A DNA stretch of 64,000 bases from CAVUPF01 sp963743285 (GTDB lineage: Bacteria > Actinomycetota > Thermoleophilia > Solirubrobacterales > 70-9), in contig CAVUPF010000011.1 in the NCBI GenBank assembly GCA_963743285.1, positions 62,001 to 126,000 of the forward strand, given 5' to 3'. Below, in pieces: positions 8,946 to 16,383 of the stretch. Made by a program: the position numbers and the translations under genes. The notes under the pieces are model-generated. The model was not told where the DNA came from, searched no databases, and was given only the letters and a program-made list of their open reading frames with translations. Positions within the stretch are counted from its first letter, which is position 1; each line of letters starts with the position of its first letter.

Positions 8946-9799
8946 GTGATTGAAGACAACGGAGCGCATATCCCGCGGTACACCGAGCTTCTTTGGCCAA
9001 CTCTTTGCGCTGTACGCGAAAGGTGATCGAGCGGGAGCAGTTCTCCAAAGCCCAGCAAGCCGTTCTCCACAACGACGGCCCGAGGAGCCAACTGGAGTAT
9101 CGATTCGCGTGGGCTCAAACGTACCGCAAAGGCATGGGTGCACTGGCCAACACGGCCACGGCGGTATGGGAGACGACACCGCTGGGCCGGGAGCTGTCGG
9201 AAGCGGAGATCGAGCCTTTGTTGCGTGAGTACCAAGCTACGCGCCAGACCAGGCGACGGGACAACCGCGAGGCTGCCAAGGCAGCGGGTGCTGATCTCCA
9301 TCCTGATGACGAAGCAGCCGAAACCGAAGGCTGGCGAGAGCAGCTCCTCGAGCTGATGCTCGCCATGTCACCCACGGGCTTCGAGCAGCTTGCGCAGCGC
9401 CTGCTGCGAGGCGCTGGCTTCATCAATACGAACGTGACCGGGCGAAGCGGCGACAGGGGAATTGACGGGGTTGGCGTATACCGCCTATCTCTGGTCAGCT
9501 TTCCAATCTTCTTTCAATGCAAGCGCTACAGGGGCACGGTTGGCCCGGAGAAGGTCCGCGACTTCCGTGGCGCAATGGCGGGACGGGGGGACAAGGGACT
9601 CCTGATCACGACCGGAACCTTCACGACAGAAGCGAAGAGGGAGGCGACGCGCGATGGGGCGCCGCCGATCGATCTCATCGACGGGGAGCGGCTATGCGAG
9701 CTTCTGAAGGAACATGGGCTTGGCGTGAAAACGACGACGCAGACCGTCGAAGAGGTCGAGGTCCTGCCGGAGTTCTTTGTCGATCCGAGCAACGTGTAA
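8946..9799 (+). pseudogene. Mrr-type restriction endonuclease with a damaged N-terminal winged helix
   Basis: The C-terminal half is a good Mrr_cat nuclease domain, which cleaves DNA, often methylated DNA. It shows GFINTNVTGRSGDRGIDGVG with the metal Asp, FFQCKRY as the QxK element, and DKGLLITTGTFT. The N-terminal half starts at GTG 8946 with HIPRYTELLWPTLCAVRE, the first helix of an Mrr_N winged helix, but this frame stops at 9024-9026. The rest (KVIEREQFSKAQQAVLHNDG, then YRFAWAQTYRKGMG) is in another frame. Compared with the family, roughly a dozen residues are missing between AVR and EKVIER, so an internal deletion, not a multiple of three, seems to have broken the gene. Translation from TTG 8993 would still give the nuclease domain. 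Confidence 0.75.
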
Positions 9800-9812
9800 G
9801 CAGATCGCGTCG

Positions 9813-10655
9813 ATGCCAACGCTTCCCAATGGCACTCGCAAGCTGACGATCAGTGACTTTGACTCCACGCTGGCGCTAGAGGCCACGGAGTGCGACCTGT
9901 CGCCTCTGAAATTCATAGACGCCTACGGGCTAGTGGGTACGGCCTGTGCGCTTCGGATCGCGCTTGCAGATGATGCGCGCCTTGCCATTCGAGTGCCAAC
10001 AAGCAAGAACATGCAGGCCCATCTGGCCGCAATGGGATTTCAGAACTTCCTCTCGGAGGAGGGCCACGCTTCGCTGCTTCACCCGGAGCCCGCATTCGAC
10101 GCATCCGACGTCGTGGTGCCGCTGCGAAGCGCTGCGGACTCCGGCGGGGAGCAAGCGCTATCCCATCTGCTGTGGGAGCAACTGCAGGAGCACGTCCATC
10201 CCCAGGTATTGGCGACGATCACGGAGGGAGTGTGGGAGATGGTCGGCAATGCACTTGAGCACTCCGGAACGGACGCGATGGTGATGGGCCAGGTTTACTT
10301 GTCCAAGCGCGGGGGGAAGGCCCCGGACCATAACGACCGAGTCCAGGTCGTGATCGGAGACGTGGGACGGGGGATTCGCGCTTCATTCCTGGCAACCGGG
10401 GCAAGGAAACCGGCGGATGACATCGAGGCGATCGACCTCGCACTGCAATACCTCGTCAGCTCCGTTGCGGATGACCCTGGGCGTGGCCAAGGCCTCTCCA
10501 CCACGATGGAGCAGGTGGTCGGAATGCAGGGGCGCATGGTCATACGCAGTGGGTCGGCAAAGGTTTCGATCGAAAAACAGCGAAGGCATCAAGAGACTGT
10601 GCCGGCGTTGCAGGGAGTGATCGTGGCACTGAGCCTGCCCCTGTACCCTGGGTAG
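9813..10655 (+). CDS. GHKL-type ATP-binding protein (histidine-kinase-like ATPase)
   Basis: About 280 residues. The C-terminal half has the ATP-binding boxes of the GHKL fold: EGVWEMVGNALEHSG (N box, about residue 144), IGDVGRGIRASF (G1) and GRGQGLSTT (G2). The first half, with an alpha/beta pattern (ECDLSPLKFIDAYGL), resembles a STAS-like module. There is no dimerisation/phosphoacceptor His box, so it is closer to anti-sigma kinases or MutL-like proteins than to a sensor kinase. A STAS-like protein follows after six bases. The start ATG at 9813 lies 13 bp after the Mrr stop; a TTG at 9777 would overlap that gene. The neighbourhood suggests a regulatory or defence role, which is inference. 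Confidence 0.65.
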   Translation: MPTLPNGTRKLTISDFDSTLALEATECDLSPLKFIDAYGLVGTACALRIALADDARLAIRVPTSKNMQAHLAAMGFQNFLSEEGHASLLHPEPAFDASDVVVPLRSAADSGGEQALSHLLWEQLQEHVHPQVLATITEGVWEMVGNALEHSGTDAMVMGQVYLSKRGGKAPDHNDRVQVVIGDVGRGIRASFLATGARKPADDIEAIDLALQYLVSSVADDPGRGQGLSTTMEQVVGMQGRMVIRSGSAKVSIEKQRRHQETVPALQGVIVALSLPLYPG

Positions 10656-10661
10656 AGGACG

Positions 10662-10952
10662 ATGCTGCGAATCGAGACACCTGAGCACGCTGGCTCCCGT
10701 GAGCAGGCTCGTAGTTTGATTCAGCCTGTCGGGAGCGAGCTCTCGGGGAAAACGGTCAGCTTGGATTGCTCGAAGATGATCATTGGAACCCCATCGTTCC
10801 TCGACGAGCTCGTCAAACAAATTCTGGAACTGGGAGAAGCCGACTGGCTTGAGGTCAATGACGCGCCGCAGCGCGCTAGGGAGCTGCTCGAGCGGGCGGC
10901 CGAGAATCGCGGCGTAGGCGATCGCCTACGCGTCGTCGCTCGAACAGCCTGA
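10662..10952 (+). CDS. STAS-like domain protein (DUF4325 type)
   Basis: A 96-residue protein with the layout of small STAS-like domains: an N-terminal helix (REQARSLIQPVGSEL), a buried strand (KTVSLDCSKMI), a GTPSFLDELVKQILEL loop-helix where STAS proteins carry their conserved phosphorylation or contact site, and a final strand DWLEVND. It probably partners the GHKL ATPase encoded six bases upstream, as anti-sigma kinase and antagonist pairs do. The codons for GVGDRLR contain a perfect 20-bp palindrome (10912-10931). Confidence 0.6.
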   Translation: MLRIETPEHAGSREQARSLIQPVGSELSGKTVSLDCSKMIIGTPSFLDELVKQILELGEADWLEVNDAPQRARELLERAAENRGVGDRLRVVARTA

Positions 10953-11158
10953 GACCTCAATCAGCGGGATGAGCAGTGACCGGCTTCATGGTGCCGGAGC
11001 TCAGGATGACATCTGCAAGGTGCTGCACGCTCCGACGCGGAGGTCAGCACGGTCGAGTTCGACGTGGTGGGTCTTGAAGCGCGGGTCGGTGAGGCGGAAC
11101 CTGCCAACCTCGCCTTGAACGGCAAGAACGCCGCCCGCGGTGGGAACGGCGGTTTCAT

Positions 11159-11192
11159 CTGGCCCCACTGCGGCGGCTTGAACTGGCCCCAC
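11159..11192 (+). repeat. Repeated motif at the presumed left end of the IS21-like element
   Basis: The decamer ctggccccac occurs at 11159-11168 and again at 11183-11192, 24 bases apart, just upstream of the istA start. IS21 elements usually carry multiple short direct repeats near their ends that bind the transposase, so this may mark the left end. The outer boundary cannot be fixed because the right end is missing. Confidence 0.4.
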
Positions 11193-11256
11193 CTCCGTCC
11201 GACTGGCGGCCGACTGCTCGGTGCTCATGGAGCTCGAGCGGGAGGCGGCGGAAGGA

Positions 11257-12518
11257 ATGGGATCACGAGTGGAGACGTTCGAGCAGATCAGAAGGGACCG
11301 GGATCGGGAGGGTCTCTCGATCAGGGCGCTCGCGGAGCGTCATGGTGTTCACCGGCGGGCGGTGCGTCAGGCGTTGGCCGCCCCGTTGCCGCCTGCCAAG
11401 CGAAGGCCGGCCGGTCGCCCCGTACCGAAGCTTGGGCCATATCGGGAGCTGATCGACTCCTGGCTTGACGCGGACCGGGACGCGCCGCGCAAGCAGCGTC
11501 ATACCGCGAAGCGGATCTGGGAGCGACTGCGCGAGGAGCACGCGGCTGATGTCGCTGAGCGCACGGTCCGCGAATACGTTCACGATCGCCGGGCCGAGCG
11601 CGGCGAAGGAGTCCAGGCGTTCGTGCCGCAGGCGCACGGTGCGGGTGTGGAGGCTGAGGTCGACTGGGGTGAGGCGCAGGTCGCGATGGCCGGGTCCGCG
11701 GCGAGGGTCTACCTGTTCCACATGCGTGCGTGTCACTCCGGTGCGGCGTTCGCGATGGCGTTCCCGCACTGCTCCCAGCAAGCGTTCTTGGAGGCCCACG
11801 TGCACGCGTTTGACTGGTTTGGTGGCGTGTTGCGAGCGCGGTCAAGCAGGTGCTGCGCGGCCGCCGACGGGTCGAGACCGATTTATCGCGTTGCGCTCGC
11901 ACTATCTCTATGAGTCGCAGTTCACGACCCCCGGCATCGAGGGCGCCCACGGAAAGGGCGGCGTCGAGGGAGAGGTCGGGCGTTTCCGCCGCCGTCACTT
12001 CGTCCCGGTCCCGGACTTTCCTCGCTCGGGGAGCTGAACGCGCGGATGCTCGCTGGCTGCGAGACCGACCTGTCGCGGAGGATCACGGGGCGCCAGGAGA
12101 CCGTCGGAGAATCGTTCGCCAGAGAGCGCCCGCTGCTGCGCGGCCTGCCAGCTGAGCGGCCATCAACGGCTGATGAGGTCACGCCGCGGGTGGATTCAAA
12201 GTCGCTGGTCACGATCAAGCAGAACCGCTACTCCGTGCCCGTCCGCCTCGCCGGCTTGCGGATTCACGCGAGGGTCGGCGCTCGCGAGATCGAGTGCCGT
12301 CACAGCGGGGAGCTGGTCGCTGTCCACGAGCGCCAGCAAGGCCGTTTCGGTATCAGCGCATCACTCGACCATTACCTGGAGCTGCTCGCGCGCAAGCCGG
12401 GCGCGCTGGCCGGGTCGCTCGCTCTCTCCCAGGAGCGCGAGCGCGGCACCTGGCCCTCGGCCTTCGATGAGCTGTGGGGCAAGATCACCGAGCGCTACGG
12501 ATCTTCGGAGGCCGCGCC
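11257..12518 (+). pseudogene. istA: IS21 family transposase istA, multiply frameshifted and truncated
   Basis: The fragments give an IstA-type transposase: an N-terminal HTH (LSIRALAERHGVHRRAVRQA), the first catalytic Asp in EVDWGEAQV, and after frame changes ALRSHYLYESQFTTPGIEG with the Glu region GKGGVEGEVGRFRR, then the C-terminal SLVTIKQNRYSVPVRL. Frame changes occur near 11827, 11877 and 12020. The first also removes the residues around the second catalytic Asp (family YDNL), so the protein would be inactive. The coding trace ends at ERYGSSEA near 12515, where it abuts an integrase tail, and no istB follows. The element is a dead relic. Confidence 0.8.
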
Positions 12519-12581
12519 GCAACGATGGACGTCTATGCGCAGGTCCAGCAGTTTAGACGACGTTTGGGCGACGAAGCCTGA
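12519..12581 (+). pseudogene. C-terminal tail of a tyrosine recombinase (integrase)
   Basis: The codons read ATMDVYAQVQQFRRRLGDEA and stop. This is the usual end of actinobacterial phage-type integrases, where the Tyr nucleophile lies in a 'MDxYAQV' context. Everything upstream of this tail has been replaced by the istA relic. It lies about 120 bp from the 3' end of the tRNA-Thr gene, the classical place for an integrase gene beside its attachment site. Only 20 codons survive, so the call rests on the motif plus location. Confidence 0.6.
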
Positions 12582-12632
12582 CATCGCCCCGATTCAGGCC
12601 GTTGGCGAGAGGCCGGGAGGGCGATCAGCGAG

Positions 12633-12667
12633 AAGGAGGGAAGCGGCGCAAACCAGCTTCCCTCCTT
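12633..12667 (+). terminator. Hairpin between the integrase relic and tRNA-Thr
   Basis: A perfect 11-bp inverted repeat (aaggagggaag at 12633-12643 and its complement at 12657-12667) with a 13-base loop. No U tract follows in either direction, so it may be a terminator of the tRNA transcript or part of an old attachment region. Confidence 0.45.
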
Positions 12668-12702
12668 GCGTTCCGCGAGTGGCGAAGGACTGAAACCCCG
12701 AA

Positions 12703-12774
12703 GCCCGCCCTCGGACTTGAACCGAGAACCACTTCCTTACAAGGGAAGTGCTCTACCAATTGAGCTAGGCGGGC
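12703..12774 (-). tRNA. tRNA-Thr(TGT)
   Basis: The minus strand folds into a complete 72-nt cloverleaf: acceptor GCCCGCC with GGCGGGC, D arm GCTC/GAGC, anticodon stem CTTCC/GGAAG with loop CTTGTAA (anticodon TGT, threonine ACA), a 5-nt variable loop, and T arm CTCGG-TTCAAGT-CCGAG. The CCA end is not encoded. Its 3' end faces the decayed left region and the integrase scrap, so it probably served as an integration site. Confidence 0.95.
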
Positions 12775-12852
12775 GGATGCGGTCCGGATCCCCTTCGCCA
12801 TGCGGATTCGGGGCTACCTCGCCCGGATTCTATAGGGCTCCCCAACGGCAGG

Positions 12853-13203
12853 TTACGGGTGGTTCAGGGGACTTTCGGGAGGGGTTTGGGCGACGAAATG
12901 CGGTGCTGTCGCCCAGACCCACACCTTCTTGGGATTGGAGGATTCCGTGGGCTCCATGATCGAGAAGACGACGATCGTCTTGACATCCTCGAAGACCAAA
13001 TAGGAGTGCCAGCGGCCGCAGAAGCCGCGCGCGCAGTAGCGGGAGACCTCATCGCCCTGGACCCGCAGACGCTTGCCCCCTGCCTTGCAGCCCTGGGCAG
13101 CAAGCTCGGTCAAGAATGCCTCGTAGCGCTTACGGGCGGCGCCTCTGAGGACCTTCTCGTGGAAGCGTTTGGCCTCCGGTGTCTCCCGGACCTCATAGGT
13201 CAC
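12853..13203 (-). CDS. Putative RelE/ParE-like toxin
   Basis: A 116-residue protein starting with GTG (VTYEVRETPEAKRFHEKV). The layout of two N-terminal helices, a basic strand (GKRLRVQGDEVSRYC), then GRWHSYLVFEDVKTIVVFSI resembles RelE/ParE toxins, whose central strands read R-(Y/W)R..Y.v....i.v..i. Its start overlaps the stop of the upstream ORF by four bases (GTGA), the translational coupling typical of toxin-antitoxin pairs. The C-terminal 25 residues extend beyond the usual domain. The family assignment comes from pattern only. Confidence 0.45.
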   Translation of the reverse strand: MTYEVRETPEAKRFHEKVLRGAARKRYEAFLTELAAQGCKAGGKRLRVQGDEVSRYCARGFCGRWHSYLVFEDVKTIVVFSIMEPTESSNPKKVWVWATAPHFVAQTPPESPLNHP

Positions 13204-13400
13204 GCTGAGTCTGTGGCGACCTTGGTGGCCAGCCCGGCGCGCCATTGCTCAAGGCCGCGGGCGGCGGCGGGACGAGATAGCTCGCGCTGGTCGAGCGCGG
13301 CGTCGAGGAGGCGTTGCACGAACTCGCGATCGCCTCCTTGGGCGCACAGCTCGACCGGCAGCCGACGGGTACGGCGGACGCTCTCGAAGCTGACCGCCAT
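13200..13400 (-). CDS. Putative antitoxin partner of the RelE/ParE-like ORF
   Basis: A 66-residue ORF from ATG 13400 (MAVSFESVRRTRRLPVELCA) that ends in the GTGA overlap with the toxin-like gene. Predicted helices (REFVQRLLDAALDQRELSRP) and small size suit an antitoxin, but no clear HTH or ribbon-helix-helix can be claimed. No strong ribosome-binding site is visible. It lies about 70 bp downstream of sigH on the same strand. Confidence 0.35.
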   Translation of the reverse strand: MAVSFESVRRTRRLPVELCAQGGDREFVQRLLDAALDQRELSRPAAARGLEQWRAGLATKVATDSA

Positions 13401-13470
13401 CGGCGAGCGCCGACCACGTGCTCGCCGACTTGCCCGCGGCGGGCAGCACCTGAACTCCGCGCCCCCCGCC

Positions 13471-14181
13471 CTACAGGGGCACCTCGCGGGAGGCGAGATG
13501 GACGCCGACCTTGCGCTTGACGCGCTGCAGGGCGTTGTCCACCGTCTTGGTGTCGCACTCGAGGCGCTCGGCGACGATCTCATAGGAGTGGCCGTCGAGG
13601 TAAAGGGAGAGGACGCGACTCTCCAGATCGGAGAGGACCCCCGAGACTCCCGAAAGGCAGGAGACGAGGCTCTCCAGCTCTTCGGCTGCGATCACCTGGT
13701 TGACCGGGTCAAAGACGGTCGGCCCGGGCAGGATCTCATCCAACGTAGTGTCCGAGTCGCCCGCCGCGGCCGGCGTCTGGCTGAACGAGACGTACTGATT
13801 GAGGGGCGTGTGCTTGTTGCGGGTCGCCGTCTTCACCGCGGTGATGATCTGCCGGGTGATGCATAGCTCCGCGAAGTTGCGGAAGCTGGACTCGCGGTCG
13901 GTCCGGTAGTCGCGGATCGCCTTGTAGAGGCCGAGCTGGCCCTCCTGGATCAGGTCGTCGGACTCGCCGCCGAGCAGGAAGTAGGACGAGGCCTTGAGGC
14001 GGACGAAGCCACGGTAGCGGCGGACGATCGCGTCGTAGGCGTCGGTCTTGCCTTCCTTGGCAAGGGCGACGAGATAGTGATCATCAAGCTCAGGTTGAGA
14101 GTTAGTCTGCTGCGCGCGGGCGGCGCCGGAGCGGCGTCCCGAGGGGAGTCGCATTTGCTGCGTAGGCGTAGATAGAGCCAC
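13471..14181 (-). CDS. sigH: SigH-like RNA polymerase sigma factor
   Basis: A 236-residue group 3/4 sigma factor of the sporulation-sigma-H kind. It has region 2 (DAYDAIVRRYRGFVRLKASS, then DDLIQEGQLGLYKAIRDY) at about residues 48-100 and region 4 (LSDLESRVLSLYLDGHSYEI, then AERLECDTKTVDNALQRVKR) at about 180-228. In Bacillus the protein drives entry into sporulation; here the role is unknown and more likely stationary-phase or growth control. GTG 14181 is preceded by aaggagaagg at good spacing. It is the last gene of the conserved housekeeping block and has its own TTGACA/TAAACT promoter. Confidence 0.88.
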   Translation of the reverse strand: MALSTPTQQMRLPSGRRSGAARAQQTNSQPELDDHYLVALAKEGKTDAYDAIVRRYRGFVRLKASSYFLLGGESDDLIQEGQLGLYKAIRDYRTDRESSFRNFAELCITRQIITAVKTATRNKHTPLNQYVSFSQTPAAAGDSDTTLDEILPGPTVFDPVNQVIAAEELESLVSCLSGVSGVLSDLESRVLSLYLDGHSYEIVAERLECDTKTVDNALQRVKRKVGVHLASREVPL

Positions 14182-14288
14182 AGATCCTTCTCCTTGTGAA
14201 GGGTCGTGACGCCGTTTACCTCCCCTGAGGCGCCCTATGGACTGGGATATCTCAGACTCAAGCTGAGCTTCACCCTTATTGGCGCGTT

Positions 14289-14316
14289 AGTTTACGGCCG
14301 GGCGGAGTTCTGTCAA
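14289..14316 (-). promoter_or_regulatory. Sigma-70-type promoter of sigH
   Basis: On the minus strand TTGACA (14311-14316) and TAAACT (14289-14294) are separated by 16 bases, giving a transcript with about 100 bases of leader before the sigH GTG. The match to the vegetative consensus is the best seen in this window. Confidence 0.65.
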
Positions 14317-14353
14317 CCCCGAACTGACGTTCGTGCAACCGCCGTTGCAGTTG

Positions 14354-15010
14354 CTAGCGCTGTCGGAGCGCCTCAAAAAGAAGGGCGGAGGCGGCGGCAG
14401 AGACGTTGAGAGAGCCGATTGAGCCGCGGCGTGGAAGGGCCAGAAAGCCGTCGCAGGCAGCTGCCACGCGGGGGCGGATACCCCTGCCCTCCCCGCCAAG
14501 GACCAGCACCGTGGGACCGCTGAGGTCGACGTCCCAGGCGACCTGCTCGGCGCCCGCGGCGGCGCCCCAGATCCAGAAGCCGGCTTTCTTCGCCTTGCCC
14601 AGCCAGTCTGCCAAGTTGCCGACTCGGGCGATCCGAATGTGCTCTACGGCGCCGGCCGAGGCCTTGCAGGCGACGGCAGTCACCTCCGCGGAGCGGCGCT
14701 CGGTGATCACCACGCCGGCGGCGCCGGCGAACTCCGCGGAGCGGCATACGGCCCCCAGGTTGCGGGGGTCCTGAACCTGGTCGAGAGCGATCAGCAGCGG
14801 GGCCGGGACTCGCAGCAGCTGGTTCGGGTCGGCGTAGGGATAGGGGTCCGCTTCGGCGACTACGCCCTGGTGGTCGGGAGAGCCGCAGAGTCGCCGCAGC
14901 TCCTGCGGCGACGTCTCCGGAGCCCTCCAGGTCCGATGAACTTGACGCCTCCCCCGCTCCGCCTCCTCCACCGGCCGGCGGCCGTAGATCATCTGGTGAG
15001 CGCCCTCCAA
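14354..15010 (-). CDS. rlmB: 23S rRNA (guanosine-2'-O-)-methyltransferase, RlmB/TrmH family
   Basis: A 218-residue SPOUT methyltransferase using S-adenosylmethionine for ribose methylation of 23S rRNA. The three family motifs are DQVQDPRNLGAVCRSAEFAG (residues ~77-96), VLGGEGRGIRPRVAAACD (~170) and RRGSIGSLNVSAAAS (~194), which form the knotted cofactor site. The N-terminal substrate-binding domain is present (MIYGRRPVEEAERGRRQVHR) but short. It starts four bases after the cysS stop and precedes sigH, the same order as in Bacillus. Confidence 0.88.
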   Translation of the reverse strand: MEGAHQMIYGRRPVEEAERGRRQVHRTWRAPETSPQELRRLCGSPDHQGVVAEADPYPYADPNQLLRVPAPLLIALDQVQDPRNLGAVCRSAEFAGAAGVVITERRSAEVTAVACKASAGAVEHIRIARVGNLADWLGKAKKAGFWIWGAAAGAEQVAWDVDLSGPTVLVLGGEGRGIRPRVAAACDGFLALPRRGSIGSLNVSAAASALLFEALRQR

Positions 15011-15014
15011 CGCC

Positions 15015-16370
15015 TCAGGCCTTCTTCACCAGGCGAGCTCCGTTCGCCGAGTCGCGGACCTCCCAGCCCAGCTCGGCCAGCAGGTCGCGGATCTGATCAG
15101 CACGGGCGAAGTCCCTGGCCGCCCGGGCGCTCTCGCGTTCGGCGAGCAGGCGCTCTGCCTCCTCGCCCACCTCCTCGACGACGCTCGCCAGCGAATCGAG
15201 GCCGAGAAGGTCGAGCATCTCGCGCAGCGCCTGCGGCGCACCCGCTAGCTCGCGCCGGTTGGCCTCGCCGACCAGCGCGAACGCCTCGGCCATCGCCCGC
15301 GGCGTGTTGAAGTCCTCGGCGAGGGCCTCGCGGAAGGCCTCGTGCCGCGCCGTGACCAACTCGTCCTCGCCGCCGGGCGCGACCGCGCCGCAGGGATGCT
15401 CGCGGAAGAAGTTTCGCAGCCGCTCGATGCGCGCCCCTGCCTGCTCCATCTGCTCGACACCGAAGGCGAGCGGCTGGCGGTAGTGGCCGGAGATCAGGTA
15501 ATCGAGGACCGCCTCGCGTCCGTAGCGGTCAAGCGCCTCGGACAGCTGGAATATGTTGCCCTCCGACTTCGACATCTTGGCGGCGTCGGCCTCGATCATC
15601 CCGTTGTGCATCCAGACCCGGGCAAACTGGCGCCCCGCCGCCTCGGACTGGGCGATCTCGTTCTCGTGATGGGGGAAGACGAGGTCCGAGCCGCCGCCGT
15701 GGATCGCGAAGGCGGGGCCCAGCTCTGCCTCGGCCATCGCCGAGCACTCGATGTGCCAGCCGGGGCGACCCGAACCCCACGGCGAGTCCCAGCAGCTGTC
15801 CTCCCCCTCCTTGTGCGCCTTCCATAGCGCGAAGTCGAGCCGATCCTCCTTCAATGAGTCCGAGCCGACCTCCTCGCCTTGGTCCATGTCCTCCGTGCTG
15901 CGGTTGGAGAGCCTTCCGTAGCTCGCGAAGCTGTGGACCCGAAAATAGACGTCCCCTCCGGACTCATAAGCATGCCCGGATTCGACCAGCTCGGCGATCA
16001 GCCCGACGATCCCCTCGATCGTCTCGCTCGCCAGTGGCTCGGCGTCAGGGCGACCCAATCCCAGCCGATCGGTGTCCTCGAAATATGCCTCAGCCATCCG
16101 CGCCGCAAATTCCACCGAGCCCTCCCCCGCCTCGCGTGCAGCCACGTAGATCTTGTCATTGACGTCGGTGACGTTGACTACCAGCCTCGCCCGATAGCCC
16201 TCCGATCTCAAGAAGCGGGCGAGCAGTGAGAAGACGACGAACGGCCGAGCATTGCCGATGTGGATCCTGCTGTAGACCGTCGGTCCGCACGCATAGATCC
16301 CAACCTCCTCGCCGACCTCGAGCGCCTGAAGCTCCCCTGTCAGCGTGTCCTTGATCCTCACCTCGCGCAT
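15015..16370 (-). CDS. cysS: Cysteinyl-tRNA synthetase
   Basis: A 451-residue class I synthetase that charges tRNA-Cys. Visible parts are YACGPTVYSRIHIGNARPF (zinc Cys and HIGN form of the HIGH motif), GRPGWHIECSAMAE with zinc ligands, GGGSDLVFPHHENEIAQSEA, and KMSKSEGN. I place the start at ATG 16370 (MREVRIKDTLTGEL) since the reading frame further upstream overlaps non-conserved basic sequence. The C-terminal DALR-type helical region ends at 15015 and is coupled to rlmB. Confidence 0.95.
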   Translation of the reverse strand: MREVRIKDTLTGELQALEVGEEVGIYACGPTVYSRIHIGNARPFVVFSLLARFLRSEGYRARLVVNVTDVNDKIYVAAREAGEGSVEFAARMAEAYFEDTDRLGLGRPDAEPLASETIEGIVGLIAELVESGHAYESGGDVYFRVHSFASYGRLSNRSTEDMDQGEEVGSDSLKEDRLDFALWKAHKEGEDSCWDSPWGSGRPGWHIECSAMAEAELGPAFAIHGGGSDLVFPHHENEIAQSEAAGRQFARVWMHNGMIEADAAKMSKSEGNIFQLSEALDRYGREAVLDYLISGHYRQPLAFGVEQMEQAGARIERLRNFFREHPCGAVAPGGEDELVTARHEAFREALAEDFNTPRAMAEAFALVGEANRRELAGAPQALREMLDLLGLDSLASVVEEVGEEAERLLAERESARAARDFARADQIRDLLAELGWEVRDSANGARLVKKA

Positions 16371-16383
16371 CGCGAGGCGGAGC

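Noticed and set aside
8684..9301. 205-codon minus-strand open frame before and across the Mrr gene
   Set aside because: No motif, and it runs antisense to the recognisable winged-helix and nuclease sequence.
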